This document shows positions 37,201 to 46,756 of a stretch of 64,000 nucleotides of DNA, piece by piece. Both the position numbers and the translations under genes were made by a program. Under the pieces are notes generated by a model. It was not told where the DNA came from. It was given only the letters and a program-made list of their open reading frames with translations, and searched no databases. This stretch comes from Muscardinus avellanarius (lineage: Eukaryota; Chordata; Mammalia; Rodentia; Gliridae): positions 27,162,792 through 27,226,791 of the forward strand of contig OY726572.1 of the NCBI GenBank assembly GCA_963383645.1, given 5' to 3'. Every line of letters begins with the position of its first letter. The stretch's first letter is position 1.

Positions 37201-37629
37201 CTCGGTCCTTCCTCGCCCCACTAAAGTCCCTCTAAAGTCAGGCCTCTGTCTCTCAGCCTCAGCCGACCTCCTGTGGTTTTAGCATTTGACAGGAGTATTG
37301 TCCCACACGCTCTGTCTGAGCAGGCTGGTCTTGCTGGAACCTGCCAGCATCTTCCCAGCTTGGCTGATCGCCCTGGGGCAGGCTGCTTGGCTGTCTGGCC
37401 CATTCCTCTGAACCAGAGCTGATGCGACTCAGCAGAGGATCACTTCCTGTACTGCCCTCGGCTGTCCTGTCCTCTGTCCTGCTCTGCTCAGGCCTCGGGG
37501 CTAGAGAAAGACCAGAAGCCTCTTGTAGGTGCGACTTGGGCCCTATTCCCCAGCTTTACACATATGTCACGCCCTTACAGCTCTATTCCCCAATGATCTA
37601 CATAAGAGATTTATTTTATTTAAATATTT

Positions 37630-37819
37630 TTTGTGTGATACTGGGGATGGAACCCAGGGGCATTCTACCTCCAGCTATACCCCCAATCCTATTTTTTATT
37701 ATTTTGAAACAGGGTCTTAGTGAGTTGCAAAGGGCCTCTCTAAGTAGCTGAGGCTATCTGTGAACTGAGATCCTCCTCCCGAATGCTGGGATCACAAGCA
37801 AACGCCACCACGCCTGGCT
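37630..37819 (-). mobile_element. B1-ID SINE, antisense
   Basis: GATACTGGGGATGGAACCC opens it and ACGCCACCACGCCTGGC closes it. Slightly shortened. It lies 53 bp upstream of the L1-derived element. Confidence 0.9.
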
Positions 37820-37871
37820 CCACACACAGAAATTTAAACAGAGGTTTAGGTTTAAAAAATATATACTGAAG

Positions 37872-38650
37872 ATGGCGACCGAGAAAAGCGGGGCTTAAGA
37901 GTCCCGCTAACAACCAATCTCCATTACCACAAAAAGAGCGCCTTTCATAGCCAGAAAACACCATCACCAGAAAAACAAAAAAAACCACCAGGCTCCAGAG
38001 AGAAAGCGGACTGAGAACAGAGCTCAGGGCCACAGAGGAGACACACGCGCCCGAGGACGCGGCAGCAGCGCCATACTGCCGGCGGCAGCGGCGAACTCAA
38101 CGGACGGCTACAGCAAGCCAGGAGAGCCGCTGCGGAACAGCCAGGCGGGATCTTTTGGCGCAGACAGCATTTAAAGTTCCCAGTGGCTGAGCTCAGCACA
38201 CGCTGCAGGGATTCAGAGTGGAAATCAAAACCAGAGAAGAAAAAATACGCCAGCCTCATGGCCGAGGGCGTGGCAGAGGCGCCATATTGCCACCGGCGGC
38301 GGCAGCAGCAGTGAATTCACCGAGTCCAGTACAGCTACATCTGCGTACTCAAGAACAGTGAGTTAAATTGCGGGCCACAGAGGAGAAATCGCAGTATTGG
38401 GCCTCCTGGGACTTGACCCAGTGAGGGAGTGGTGGTGGCAGAGATATCACACCATAGGAGAACGTGCAACCTGGCACCCCCCATAGTTTAAAGCAGCCTC
38501 TATCGACTCCCTGGGTCGGAGACTCTGTGATACAACCCAGTAAAGGAGTAGTGGGGTCTGAGATAATACAGACTCGAGATCCAGAGCACCTTAAGTGAAG
38601 CCATAGTGACCCAAGGGAAGAACCCAGAGAAGGCACAAACCTCCGAAATC
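37872..38650 (+). promoter_or_regulatory. L1 5'UTR / internal promoter with YY1-like sites
   Basis: This is GC- and CpG-rich sequence in an AT-rich intron. AAGATGGCG at the very start (37869-37877) resembles the YY1 site that positions L1 transcription starts. CCATATT at 38282-38288 matches the YY1 core on the other strand, and CCATACT at 38071 is a near match. The GC-rich CGGCGGCAGC unit occurs twice, about 210 bp apart (38052-38113 and 38263-38337). GGGCCACAGAGGAG also occurs twice (38027-38040 and 38371-38384), and an ACCCAGT..GGAGT unit recurs at 38416 and 38537. Promoter activity is inferred from the L1 family and was not shown. Confidence 0.6.
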
Positions 38651-39568
38651 ATGGGAAAGAGGAATAACATTGGAGCAATGAATGTGCACAACCCCACAAC
38701 ATCAGAACCTGATAAAACAGAAAATCAGAGATTTCTAGAAGATCAAATCAGGAAAATAACTGTAGAAATAATAGAGGTGCTTCGAAAAGAACTCAGAGAG
38801 AGCCAAAAAGAGATAAAGGATGCAATTAATGAAGTAAAGGCCTCAATTCAAAGCACAAACAACCGATTAGACCACATGGGGAACAGAATCTCGCTCTTAG
38901 AAGATGAGCAATCCAAAAATGAATGCATAGTTTCTAATCTAGAAAAAAATATCCAACAGCAGGAATCTGACATTGAAGAAATATGGGCCCATCTTAAGAG
39001 AGCTAACCTAAGAATAATTGGAATAGAGGAGGGAAAAGAAAGTGATACCAAAGGGATCAACAATCTCTTCAAGGAAGTAATAGCAGAAAATTTTCCAAAT
39101 ATAGAGCAAGAGGTTGATACACAGATCCAGGAAACTTATAGAACTCCCTTTAGACAGGATCGGAGAAGAGGATCCCCACGCCATATAATTGTCAAAATGA
39201 CCAATGTGGAAGCCAAGCAGAGAATCTTAAAGGCAACAAAAACAAAGGGCCAACTGACATTCAGAGGCAAACCAATTAGAATCACTCCAGACTTCCCAAA
39301 CCAAGTCATGAGAGCCAGAAGGGCTTGGAGTAACATATTCCAAACTCTGAAAGAAAACAACTTCCAGCCAAAAATTTCCTATCCAGCAAAACTTTCTATC
39401 AAATTAGATGGAGAAATAAGAAGCTTCCATGACAAACAGAAACTTAAGGAATTTATGTCTTCAAAACCAGCGCTAGAGAAAATACTCAAAGAGATTAACT
39501 ACAAAGAAGAAATAGGTAACACTCACCAGAACCAGAGAAACAAGAGTTTCCATCCAACAGACAACTAA
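38651..39568 (+). CDS. L1 ORF1 protein (RNA-binding chaperone), open over full length
   Basis: The frame is uninterrupted for 305 codons from ATG 38651, whose product begins MGKRNN like other L1 ORF1 proteins. An upstream in-frame ATG at 38606 would add 15 residues, but the internal start fits the family better. Residues about 35-120 are Glu/Lys/Gln/Leu-rich with heptad character, consistent with the trimerising coiled coil. LRIIGIEEG opens the RRM and RGSPRHIIVKM lies in its core. The C-terminal domain follows, with FPNQVMRARRAW and NNFQPKISYPAKLS. The protein would bind L1 RNA as a trimer in cytoplasmic particles. Being open with all domains suggests moderate age or youth, although no ORF2 follows. 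It lies in the same orientation as LTBP1, inside an intron. Confidence 0.9.
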   Translation: MGKRNNIGAMNVHNPTTSEPDKTENQRFLEDQIRKITVEIIEVLRKELRESQKEIKDAINEVKASIQSTNNRLDHMGNRISLLEDEQSKNECIVSNLEKNIQQQESDIEEIWAHLKRANLRIIGIEEGKESDTKGINNLFKEVIAENFPNIEQEVDTQIQETYRTPFRQDRRRGSPRHIIVKMTNVEAKQRILKATKTKGQLTFRGKPIRITPDFPNQVMRARRAWSNIFQTLKENNFQPKISYPAKLSIKLDGEIRSFHDKQKLKEFMSSKPALEKILKEINYKEEIGNTHQNQRNKSFHPTDN

Positions 39569-39571
39569 GAT

Positions 39572-40290
39572 TGGTTATCTGTGGAGATTCATTATGTTAG
39601 TCTTTTACCTATCTCTAAGTTGTATTGTTTGCCTTTATTGTTGTTAATTTTTAGGATTTCTAGTTGGAATATTAATATACCTTCAGATATAGCATTTGGA
39701 AATATTTTATCCAATTCTATTAGTAACTTTTAACTCTGTTTACATTGTCTTTGGATATACAATATTTTCTTTTATTTTTTAGGGAGTTTGTATATTCTTC
39801 TGTTGCCTGTGCCATTGAAATCATATCCAAGAAATCACTGCCAATTTCAATGTTGTGAGGTTTTATGACCCAGATTTTCTCCTAAAAGCTTATAGTCTTA
39901 AGATTTATATTTAGGTCTTTTATGTATTTTGAGTTAATACTTGTATATGGGATTAGGTAAAGGTCCAATTTTATTCTTTTCCATGTAATTATTATTTTTC
40001 AACAATATTTAGTTAAAAGATTATTATTTCCACCACCAAATGTTCGTGGAAACCTTGTCAAAAATAACTTGACAATATAGGGAAGAATTTAGCTCTAGGC
40101 TTGTATTTAACTCCAATGGTCTATATATCTGCCTTTAGAACAGTACTACACTGTTTCAATTATTGTAGCTTTATATGGTTTGAAATCAGAAAATATATAT
40201 CTGCTAGCTTTGTTCTTTTTCAAGATCGTTTTGGGTATCTAGAATTCATATTCCATATTAGGATAGATTTTTTTCTGAAAAATAAATATA
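39572..40290 (-). mobile_element. Inverted old L1 segment (ORF2 3' part) inside the composite
   Basis: Read on the minus strand, this matches the 3' part of ORF2 of old mammalian L1 (L1M-type) by eye. Landmarks on the plus strand are TTGTATATGGGATTAGGTAA, then GGTCCAATTTTATTCTTTTC, then CACTGTTTCAATTATTGTAG, then TTGTTCTTTTTCAAGAT. Similarity to the antisense L1 consensus starts within a few bases of the ORF1 stop codon. It carries stops in the coding orientation and is not functional. Confidence 0.75.
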
Positions 40291-40605
40291 TAAATATATG
40301 ATAGTTTCACCTAAAAAAACAGAAAAAAATATGCTCTAGTAAGAAAGAAAGCAAAAAGAAATATTGAAATGCTATCTTTAAATCATCAAACGCTTGGTAT
40401 CCGACAAATGAAACTGTTATGTGAGATTATCATTTTTAATTTTGGATAAATTGCTATAATACTAGATGTCAACCACTAAGCCAAGCATGGGAGGGAGGGA
40501 TGGGGAGAGAATGGGGTGGGGATCGGGTGGGGGCTGACTGGGCGATGTGTGCATGTATGTCTACAAAAGTTTGTATCCCACTATGATGTATGAATACAGT
40601 GCACC

Positions 40606-40616
40606 AATAAAATAAA
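40606..40616 (+). terminator. Overlapping AATAAA polyadenylation signals of the L1 3' end
   Basis: Two overlapping AATAAA hexamers at 40606-40611 and 40611-40616 lie in the sense direction of LTBP1, just before the A-run. They are about 430 bp upstream of the hybrid-domain exon. Use within LTBP1 pre-mRNA is possible but unproven. Confidence 0.5.
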
Positions 40617-40638
40617 ATTTAAAAAAAATGTATACTGA

Positions 40639-40712
40639 GGACTGGGAATAGAGCTTGGTGGTAGCATGCCCAAGGCCCCGAGTTCAGTGCCCAGCACACA
40701 CAAAAACACTTT
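40639..40712 (+). mobile_element. ID SINE, sense
   Basis: The tRNA-like ID core GGGAATAGAGCTTGGTGGTA has B-box-like GAGTTCAGTGCCC and a CACACAAAAACA tail. TATACTGA flanks it at 40631-40638 and 40713-40720. It abuts the 3' end of the L1-derived element. Confidence 0.75.
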
Positions 40713-41041
40713 ATACTGATCTTAAATTATAGCATTCTTATTAAGAAGGAAAAAAAAAAAAAAGACCTTGGAAACTTAAGTTTTATAAAGTGCCCTAAGC
40801 AGCGACCAATTTCATAAGACTTTAAAAAGGAGCCCTTTTGGACATGTGCGTGTTCATTTTAGTGTTGTATTGATTCCATCCTGGGATTTTGTTTCAAGGT
40901 TTTATAGTTGTTTTTTTTCCTCTCTAATTGTGTTGCTAACAAGGGAACTGTTTTATAACGTGGCTGTGAAGCACAGCAGTGCTTGGGAGCTGAGAATCCT
41001 GCACTCAATTAACCTTCATATTTCACACCTCATCACTGCAG

Positions 41042-41144
41042 TGTGGCAAAGCTCTCCCTGGCCTTTCAAAGCAAGAGGACTGCTGTGGCACCGTGGGGAC
41101 CTCCTGGGGCTTTAACAAATGCCAGAAGTGCCCCAAGAAGCCAG
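41042..41144 (+). CDS. LTBP1: LTBP1 internal exon: core of first 8-Cys (hybrid) domain
   Basis: The acceptor is CATCACTGCAG and the donor is GTTAGT. The exon enters in phase 0 with TGT (Cys) and leaves in phase 1. Its 34 codons read [19 protein letters not shown], then [15 protein letters not shown]. This supplies cysteines 2 to 6 of the domain. It has a CC doublet rather than the CCC triplet of canonical TB domains, which fits the hybrid-type first 8-Cys repeat of LTBP1. In LTBP family knowledge it is a later 8-Cys domain, not this one, that disulphide-links the TGF-beta propeptide. The exon lies 23.7 kb downstream of the previous one and only about 415 bp after the end of an L1-derived element. 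Confidence 0.95.
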
Positions 41145-41605
41145 GTTAGTGACCTCACGCCATTCCTTTGCAGATGAAGGAAGCTTATCAGTTTTCTTGT
41201 GATTACTCCTGTAATGACGAAGCATCATTAGACTCCCAAACAACTCCTAACTGGATTCTAGAACAGAGTGCTCGAATATGCATTTCCAGAAATGTGGCCA
41301 ATCTCTTAAAAGTTTTCATGCCGGTTCTGTTTTTTAATTGCCTTCTCTAATTGGATGATTTATAGGGAGCAAAGTCTCCTAAGAGGTGATAAGCTAAAAG
41401 AGGTCTCTTTTGTCTCAGGGGAAAAGAAAATAAGATGCCTTTTGAAATGGTAAATAAATGTTTTGAACCCTATAAAAAGCCAGTATGATCATTATTTTTA
41501 GATTAAATTCCTTCATTAAAACCTTATTGATATCTACAATGTAGGCTATAGGCTATAGTGTCGGTTATAGTGTAGGATTTTCAATTTCATTAAAAGAAAG
41601 GCTTA

Positions 41606-41818
41606 GACAGGCGTGGTGGCACACGTTTATAATCCCAGCATTTGGGAGGCTGAGACCGGAGGATCGCGGTTCAAGGACAGCCTCAGCTACTTAGTGAGGC
41701 CCTCCACAACTCAGTGAGACCCGGTTTCGAAATAAAGAATAAAAAATAGGGCAGGGGTGTAGCTCAGACATCAAATGCCCCTGGGTTCCTTCCCCCAAAC
41801 CTGCCAAAAATAAAAAAA
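41606..41818 (+). mobile_element. B1-ID SINE, sense
   Basis: Complete, starting CAGGCGTGGTGGCACACG, with an A-rich end. It is the only sense SINE close downstream of the hybrid-domain exon. Confidence 0.92.
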
Positions 41819-41977
41819 AGGCTAAAATGAGGAAATGACAGTTTTGTTGACTTGGGGGGAGAAGAAAGCTTTAATAGCTGGGACACAAAACTTTACCTTC
41901 TGTGTATGACGCTGCTTTCATACTGGCACAGTCTTTAGTGACATCAGTCTATATCAACATTTTAATGCTTTAATTTG

Positions 41978-42212
41978 TCTATTTATTTAGTTATTTATTT
42001 ATTTATTGGTGGTACTGAGGGTGAAACCCAGAGGCATTCTACCTCCGGGCTATACTCCCAGACCTATTTTATATTTTATTTGGAAACAGGGTCTCACTAA
42101 GTTGCTGAGAGCCTCACTAAGTAGCTGAGGCTGGCTTCGAACCCGCGCGATCCTCCTGTCTCAGCCTCCCAAGCGCGGGGATTACAAGCGTGCGCCACCA
42201 CGCCCAGCTACA
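41978..42212 (-). mobile_element. (TTTA)n plus variant B1-ID SINE, antisense
   Basis: (TTTA)n tail side, GGTGGTACTGAGGGTGAAAC, and a reverse 7SL-like half with CAAGCGCGGGGATTACAAGC. Confidence 0.9.
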
Positions 42213-44475
42213 TTTTTCATTTTTGAAGGTAGTATTAACTCTGGATAACCGTTGTCTAACAAATACCTTAGAAAGACAGAGGTGATGTGATTTCAGTTGA
42301 ACTTTCTTACACTTACTCATGTTTTTGCCAAGAGAACGAGTAACATTTTTCTGTCATTTACCTTTGCCCTATAAAGCTGAAGAGTTTTATCGGGTTTTTT
42401 TTTTTTTTATTCTTTATGCTGCAAGGAATTTCTCAGTTGTTTCAATTCGATAATTTTTATTTCCTCTCCTCAAATATCTGTTGACTGGATTAAAATTCTC
42501 AACCGCCTTTAAAATCTAATTCACCCTATCTCTCTCTTATAAACGATTTGTTCAGTAAGAGAGGTGGTTCTGGGGAGGGTGGGAGAGGGAGTTTTCTTTA
42601 TTTATTAATAAAGAAAACACTTCCGTTGACATTATGTACATATGTGAGAATAAACTAATTGGTCTTCCAGCATCTAAATTTGTTTTAAATGATTCTCTTT
42701 ATTTGAGATTCCTTATCTCTCAAACTTTACAGGTTCTCTAAATGCCTAAAGCTAATTTTACTTGTTTTGTCAATACACCTCTCAACTTCCATTCAAGGGC
42801 CAATTTGTGGAACTGCCTCCTCTAGTTTCTGAAATTTAGTGAGTTCTTCATTTAGGAAAAAAAAAATCACATAAATAAGGTCTTTCAGTGGTGAATGTCC
42901 CAGGTCAACTCTCCAAGCTGATTGGGTAATGATTCACACATGTGGATATCCAGGAAGTAGGCTGAGTGTTGAGTGGCAGCGATCTCTCCGCACAGGCCCA
43001 TCCACCTGCCTGAAATGACTCTGTCAATCTGACCAGTAGGATCTCTAGGCTTCGTCTGGAATGATTTAAAGAGAGTGGTGTTTAGAGTTTGAGGGGTCTG
43101 AATTTAACTTCCAGTCAGTCATATGCTGTTTATTCTTATGGGGCATTAAGGAGTATCAGTTTTTTTAACTGTTTACCTTTTACTTGTCAAGTACGTTGGT
43201 GAGAATGTTGTAGGAGGTGATATGTTTCCCACTGTTAGGTCTAAGAGATGTGGATGAAAGACATTAGGCTCTTCTAACTTGTTTTGAAGCTATGTTTATG
43301 TTTTCTTATACTTTCTCCATCCTTTCCCTCATTTTTTCTTTTCTTTTATTTGCTTTCTTTTTGTTATTTCTTTTCCTTGTCTGCTTCTCTTTCCAAACCC
43401 TTTCTAAATCACCAAACAGGGGAGAGTAATGGGCCAAAGGGATTCCCATGGTCTTGTTTTCTTTGTAATCCCTAGCTTCTATTCTTGACCTTTGGTTGTT
43501 TTTATCTAGAATTACATCATCGACGGATAAATTCACTGCTTTATATGGTGTTGTCAGCTCTATACCCTAATCTTGATAATGATCTAAGTCGGATGTGAAA
43601 GTACAAAGTGGCTGTTACTTTTAAGTAAATGTTGATGAAAATAAAGTCGTATGTTGGCTCACTCAATGTGTGAGGTTAAAGAGACTGTTTTCTGCAGGAG
43701 TGCTGATGAGGAAGGAAGTAAATTATTAACCTCTTGACATTTATTCTGTTTGTGCATCTTAAGTGACTCGTTCCTAGGAAACACACTCGGGGACACATTC
43801 TTCCTATAATATTTGAAAAGCTTTTCTTCCCCTGGTTGGCACCACTATCTAAATTATTTTCATTCTGGAAGAGACCAAACTCTCTTTGGCTTCATATCCT
43901 ATGGTTTTGTGTTCCATGCCTTTTTTTTTTTTTTCATTCAAAGAAGTTTAACTTTCAGTTTTCACATGGCTTTTATTTAATGCTTTATGCTTTGTTCAGT
44001 ATCATACAGAAAGACCTGTCATTGTTTATCTATTTTTTTTGCTAAAAAAACTTAATTTAAGTCTACAAATGATTTCATTAGCTAACCCATATGTGTTAGG
44101 GATGTGCTTAGTGTGAACAAGTCACTTGTCTTGAGACATTTTTTAGAAGGAAAACAGCATAGGATTTAAGCTGAGGAGATCTTTAGAGATTGTCTGGTCT
44201 GGTCCTTTGCCTTGAAGTAGATGAAGGTTGGAACTTCTAAAATGAGTTATTATCTCTTTTGTCTTGGAAGAATCCACAGACCAGAGATTCCACAATCTTG
44301 TAGAAACCCACTCCAGCATCTTCATATATGAGACAAGACTAGACTAAGCCTGAGGAGCCTGAAGTTAATTATTGGGAGGAATTGAGTCTTTGGGGGAGAA
44401 ATAATCACTACATTGGAGGAAATATAAAGCATTCTTGTGATCCTTCCAGTTAACATACTAAAGAGTTACTGACAA

Positions 44476-44657
44476 GCTGGGTGCAGTGACACACACCTAT
44501 AATAACAATACTTGAGAGGCTGAGACACAAGGATTGTAGGTTCCAGGACAGCCTTAGCAACTTATCAAGATTCTTAGCAACCTAGCAAGACCCTATTTCC
44601 AAACAAACAAACAAAAAGATGAAGGTGTAGCTGTGTTCAATCCCCAGTGTAAAAAAA
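44476..44657 (+). mobile_element. B1-ID SINE, sense
   Basis: Target-site duplication AGTTACTGACAA at 44464-44475 and 44658-44669. The ID half is partly deleted. Confidence 0.92.
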
Positions 44658-44751
44658 AGTTACTGACAACTTCTTAGGACTATATCTATTGCAAAATATG
44701 AAATATAATGAAAAAAACAAGTGTAATATGAATGAAAGAAATTGCATTTTT

Positions 44752-44952
44752 TTCCAGTACTGGGGATGGAACCCAGGGGAATTCTACCTCCAAGCTACAC
44801 CCCCAGCCCTATTTTTTACTCTTTATCTTGAAACAGGGTCTCACTGAGTTGCAAAGGGCCTCACTAAGTAGCTGAGGCTGTCCTTGAACCGTGATCCTCC
44901 TGACTCAGCCTCCCAAATGCTGGGATTACAAGCGTGCACCACCACCCAGCTT
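44752..44952 (-). mobile_element. B1-ID SINE, antisense
   Basis: Target-site duplication AAGAAATTGCATTTTT at 44736-44751 and 44953-44968. Its end lies about 175 bp upstream of the 72-nt LTBP1 exon. Confidence 0.95.
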
Positions 44953-45126
44953 AAGAAATTGCATTTTTATTATGCAATTTGAAATTGCATATTTTTATGG
45001 TAATAAATCGTTGAATAAGTAAGTTAAACGATGCCTTAACTGGCTTTGGTTACCACATCTAGAGCAGTCTAGGATTGCAAGAATTTAAACTAAGCATATA
45101 ACAAGGAATTGTTTCTTCCTTTACAG

Positions 45127-45198
45127 TGTATCATGGATATAATCAAATGATGGAATGCCTGCAAGGTTATAAGCGGGTTAACAACACCTTTTGTCAAG
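45127..45198 (+). CDS. LTBP1: LTBP1 internal exon: C-terminal part of hybrid domain
   Basis: This is a short 72-nt exon with acceptor TTCCTTTACAG and donor GTAAGG, phase 1 in and phase 1 out. The joined codon at the 5' junction gives Val, followed by YHGYNQMMECLQGYKRVNNT and FCQ. It supplies cysteines 7 and 8 of the hybrid domain and an NNT sequon. The length is a multiple of three with symmetric phases, so skipping it would keep the LTBP1 frame while removing two cysteines of the domain. The identity rests on frame continuity and on recognition of the family sequence. Confidence 0.95.
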
Positions 45199-45483
45199 GT
45201 AAGGTTAACTCAGCTCACTGGAATGAACTCTGCAGTTGTTCTGGACTTTTGGGAACATATATCATTCTGCTGCATGTTGCTGGTGAACTTGGTATGTGAA
45301 GGCCACACACTGGATCACCTCCTGCTCCCTCCGTTTAGCTAAGGACATACAGACACTTAATGTGTGGTTGCTGGAGTTGGCTCACTACTCTTGGAACTTT
45401 ATGAAACTCTTTTGCCTTCTACTGATTTGTGATGAAATCCATAGGAGTTTGGATAACACTGAGAGCACACTGTGGTCTCTGTG

Positions 45484-45533
45484 CCAGTACTCAGAGGTAG
45501 AATGCTCCTGGGTTCAATCCCCTGTAGCACCTA

Positions 45534-45582
<49 letters not shown>
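45484..45582 (+). mobile_element. 5'-truncated SINE (ID half) with (GT)n
   Basis: CAGAGGTAGAATGCTCCTGG, then TTCAATCCCCTGTAGCACC, is only the 3' half. (GT)n follows at 45536-45581. Confidence 0.8.
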
Positions 45583-46049
45583 TCACACACATACACATAT
45601 ATACCTTGCTACCACGTAGATCCCCATTTGGCCTGGGGTTCACTCTGCTATGAGAGCTGCACGCCACACCCTTAGTGATAACTGCCACGAGAGTCATTGC
45701 CCCACACAGCATTAGGATCTACTTTATTTTAAAATTATTTATTTTGTATGTTGAGTATTTGCTTATATATCTTTCTTTTTCTGATAGGCTATCGTCTCCT
45801 AAAGCCTCAGAACTCGGTTATCCATTTTTGTGAACTCAGAGACCAGAGTTCATAATATAGTTAAAAATCTTTTTGATGTAATGAACAGATTCCTCTGTTA
45901 TTAATAAGAGACATTATTACTTAAATTGATCAAGTACCAGTGATTCACAAAAGAACTAAGATATTTTTAGTGAGTCAAAATAAGCTAAGCACAGCATCTA
46001 GAAACTTATAGTCAAGAGCTAAGTATTTATCTTAATAATTATTTTTATT

Positions 46050-46265
46050 TTAATAGCTAAGCAATTATGTGCCAGGAAATTTCCTTGATAAGCCCTCTGC
46101 AACAGTTAATGCCCATTAGTTCTTAAAGTGTCTTCGGGAGGTACATACTATTTCCCCATACTTTGTAAATGAAGAAATTGAGATCTCGAGAAGCCAAGCA
46201 GCAAGTAACTAATAGATAACTAGATAGGAGGATCAGTTCTAGGCAGACTGAGGCCAGACGTTACG
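46050..46265 (-). repeat. MIR fossil, antisense
   Basis: GTACATACTATTTCCCCATA, then GAAGAAATTGAGATCTCGAG, then GCAAGTAACTAATAG, follows the reverse MIR. Confidence 0.65.
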
Positions 46266-46369
46266 CTATCAACTATCTTGTTCTGTTGTAAGGAAAGGGA
46301 ATGAAGGTTGTTGTTCACTTCCTGTGTGTTTGTGCCCTTGTAGTTCATTTATCTTTAGAATAAGCCTAT

Positions 46370-46530
46370 GAGATCAGGCCATTACCAATCCCAATTAGAA
46401 ACTGGGATACATTAGAAAAGTACGTAAATTTCCAATTAGAAACTGAGATACATTAGAGTATGTAAATTTCTTACAGTCACACACAGATAATTAATAAAAA
46501 GCCCACTCAGGATTACACTCTCAAGCTACC
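46370..46530 (-). repeat. MIR-like fossil, antisense, with internal tandem duplication
   Basis: AATAAGCCTATGAGATCAGG opens a reverse MIR-like stretch. CCAATTAGAAACTGGGATAC and CCAATTAGAAACTGAGATAC start two adjacent units of about 40 bp (46391-46431 and 46432-46469). Confidence 0.5.
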
Positions 46531-46756
46531 TATTTCTGTGTGCCGCACGGCCAGCCACCTCTCTCAACTTTATCTGTGTTTATAAAGTATTACTGATATA
46601 GATCCTAGCTAGTTAGAATAGAAGCTAGGCCATCTGTTATGAGAGCTAAGTCTAAGCAATTAATTTGGCTTTGTTTAGTTGGTTTTTTTAGAGAAGATAG
46701 TTGTTCAATATATGTCTCCTGTTTAATTCAAGATTCATAATTATCCATATGTATTA

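Larger units (their letters stand above)
37872..40628 (+). mobile_element. L1-derived retrotransposon with 5'UTR, intact ORF1 and 3' tail but no sense ORF2
   Basis: The element begins at GATGGCGACC after a left flank ending TATATACTGAA. It contains a GC-rich 5'UTR to about 38650, an intact ORF1 to 39568, about 720 nt of inverted older L1 sequence, about 190 nt of unassigned AT-rich DNA, and a sense L1 3' end from about 40480. The tail has G-rich sequence, then GCACCAATAAAATAAAATTT and an A-run. The left flank 37854-37871 and the right flank 40623-40640 match at 16 of 18 positions, which looks like a target-site duplication around the whole composite. A full-length L1 would be about 6-7 kb. 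The sense ORF2 (endonuclease/reverse transcriptase) is absent, so this copy could move only with proteins supplied in trans. Several independent events are an alternative explanation. Confidence 0.8.
17385..41041 (+). other. LTBP1: LTBP1 intron, 23.7 kb
   Basis: This is the largest complete intron and it interrupts the hybrid domain right after its first cysteine. Besides the repeats listed separately, the following stretches hold nothing I can name: 17690-18050, 18920-20830, 21095-21450, 22130-22555, 23090-26985 (apart from a CA/CG tract and a CpG cluster), 28780-30035, 30290-31020, 31180-32145, 33000-33915 and 34140-35930. The stretch 34700-35850 is GC-richer and has overlapping open frames on both strands with no recognisable protein, so I treat it as noncoding. 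About 415 bp of intron remain after the L1-derived element before the next exon; 40737-40764 is an A-rich run. Confidence 0.85.
41145..45126 (+). other. LTBP1: LTBP1 intron, 4.0 kb
   Basis: This intron lies between the third and fourth visible exons. It contains four SINEs listed separately. 42215-44470 is AT-rich sequence in which only a weak MIR-like stretch near 43.09-43.22 kb is suggested. No open frame there looks coding. Confidence 0.88.

Noticed and set aside
40639..40712. Possible tRNA gene
   Set aside because: The tRNA-like sequence is an ID SINE with an A-rich tail and cannot form an intact cloverleaf with proper anticodon context. The same holds for the ID copies at 9263, 50658 and 57660.
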